Assembly (NCBI GenBank): GCA_024277955.1
Contig: JAJRUE010000342.1
Span: forward strand, 1-5,340
Length of the DNA stretch: 5,340 nt
DNA from: Alphaproteobacteria bacterium
GTDB lineage: Bacteria > Pseudomonadota > Alphaproteobacteria > Rhodobacterales > Rhodobacteraceae
Reading direction: 5' to 3'
Position 1 is the first letter of the stretch, and each line of letters starts with the position of its first letter. Position numbers and translations under genes: made by a program. The notes below the pieces were generated by a model. It saw only the letters and a program-made list of their open reading frames with translations, was not told the DNA's origin and did not search any database. Of the stretch, positions 4,615 through 5,340 are shown one piece after another.

Positions 4615-5340
4615 TCAGACGCCGGCCTCGACGATGGCGTCCGCCAGGATCGGAACGGTGGTCTGGTTCAGCCCGGCGATGTTCATCCGGCTGTCGCCGA
4701 TCATGTAGATGCCGTGCTTTTCGCGCATCGCTTCGACCTGCTCGGGCGTGGCGCCGATACGGCTGAACATGCCCCGGTGGCGGGCGATGAAATCGAAGCG
4801 GTCCGAATTGGTGCGCTGGCGCAGTTCCGCGGCCAGCTGTTCGCGCAGCGCCAGCATGCCCAGGCGCACCTCTTCCAGTTCCTCCTGCCAGTCGGCGCGC
4901 AGCGCCACGTCGTTCAGGATCATCGTCACCAGCCGCGCGCCGTGATCCGGCGGGAAGGAATAGTTCTGCCGGTTCAGGAAGTTCAGGTTGGCCTGCGTCA
5001 CCGGCTTCATCCTGGCGTCCGGCGAGATGGCCATCAGCAGCCCGGTACGTTCGCGGTAGATGCCGAAGTTTTTCGAGCAGCTCGCCGCGACCAGCACCTC
5101 GGGCAGGCGCGAACAGACCAGGCGCGTGGCGGCGGCGTCTTCGTCCAGCCCGTCGCCAAAGCCCTGGTAGGCGATGTCGATGAACGGGATCGCGCCGGTC
5201 CTGTCCAGCAGTTCGACCACCTCTTGCCATTGGTCAAGCGTCAGGTTGGCGCCGGTGGGGTTGTGGCAGCAGCCGTGCAGCAGCACCACGTCGCCGGGTT
5301 TCACGCCCGCCAGGTCGTCCATCATGCCCGCGAAATCCAC
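4615..5340 (-). CDS. Aspartate/aromatic aminotransferase (AspC/TyrB family), 5' end beyond window
   Basis: Cytoplasmic PLP-dependent class I aminotransferase that exchanges amino groups between aspartate or aromatic amino acids and 2-oxoglutarate. The visible part is the C-terminal 241 residues plus stop; about 150 residues are missing compared with the usual length near 395. Visible PLP-site residues, numbered from the first codon at 5340: Asn27 in CCHNPTG, Asp55 and Tyr58 in DIAYQGF, the Schiff-base Lys90 in SCSKNFG, Arg98 in YRERTG. Substrate-carboxylate arginines are Arg124 in NRQNYSFPPDHG and Arg218 in DSRMNIAGL. The first codon is GTG but it falls mid-domain and is not a start. The gene converges on the CMD-Rieske gene. 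Substrate preference (aspartate or aromatic) cannot be settled from this fragment, so no symbol is given. Confidence 0.95.
   Translation of the reverse strand: MDFAGMMDDLAGVKPGDVVLLHGCCHNPTGANLTLDQWQEVVELLDRTGAIPFIDIAYQGFGDGLDEDAAATRLVCSRLPEVLVAASCSKNFGIYRERTGLLMAISPDARMKPVTQANLNFLNRQNYSFPPDHGARLVTMILNDVALRADWQEELEEVRLGMLALREQLAAELRQRTNSDRFDFIARHRGMFSRIGATPEQVEAMREKHGIYMIGDSRMNIAGLNQTTVPILADAIVEAGV

Noticed and set aside
5338..5340. GTG at the right edge as the start of the aminotransferase
   Set aside because: It falls in the middle of the PLP-binding domain; the first 150 or so residues of the family are missing, so the gene continues beyond the window.

Overview
The window is GC-rich chromosomal DNA that looks like an alphaproteobacterium, most likely of the Rhodobacteraceae/Roseobacter group. 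This rests on the protein sequence style (a lysine/alanine-tailed class A PBP, a GlnK beginning MKLIIAAIKPFKL, an AmtB with a cleavable leader), on codon use, and on a GGGGATATTT-type extragenic repeat that I recall from that family. The taxon is an inference; no search was run.

Layout. (1) Positions 1-1725, minus strand: the N-terminal 575 codons of a class A penicillin-binding protein (peptidoglycan glycosyltransferase/transpeptidase). The gene runs off the left edge, so its KTG box and stop are not visible. (2) Positions 1726-2000: a 275-base divergent control region. It holds an AT-rich stretch with a 22-bp near-perfect palindrome that resembles an NtrC operator, a sigma-54-like GG-N10-GC box 33 bases before glnK, and a plausible minus-strand promoter for the PBP that overlaps the palindrome. 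(3) Positions 2001-3692, plus strand: glnK (GTG start) and amtB, the standard PII/ammonium-channel pair, closed by a strong intrinsic terminator at 3714-3743. (4) Positions 3828-4454, plus strand: a 208-residue two-domain protein with a carboxymuconolactone-decarboxylase/AhpD-like helical domain that lacks the redox CxxC, followed by a complete Rieske [2Fe-2S] domain. (5) Positions 4455-4614: a convergent intergenic gap packed with three hairpins, including a long REP-like inverted repeat and a minus-strand terminator. (6) Positions 4615-5340, minus strand: the C-terminal 241 residues of an aspartate/aromatic aminotransferase (AspC/TyrB family), cut by the right edge.

How the parts fit. GlnK and AmtB form one functional unit: AmtB conducts ammonium and GlnK, through its Tyr51 T-loop, blocks the channel when nitrogen is plentiful. 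The upstream palindrome and sigma-54-like box fit nitrogen control. The PBP, the CMD-Rieske protein and the aminotransferase are separated by a divergent region or by terminators and are probably independent transcription units. I see no CRISPR array, tRNA, rRNA, insertion sequence or phage gene. The most unusual items are the CMD-Rieske fusion, the palindrome between the PBP and glnK, and the inverted repeat pair downstream of the fusion gene. Nothing here amounts to a clear new multi-gene system.
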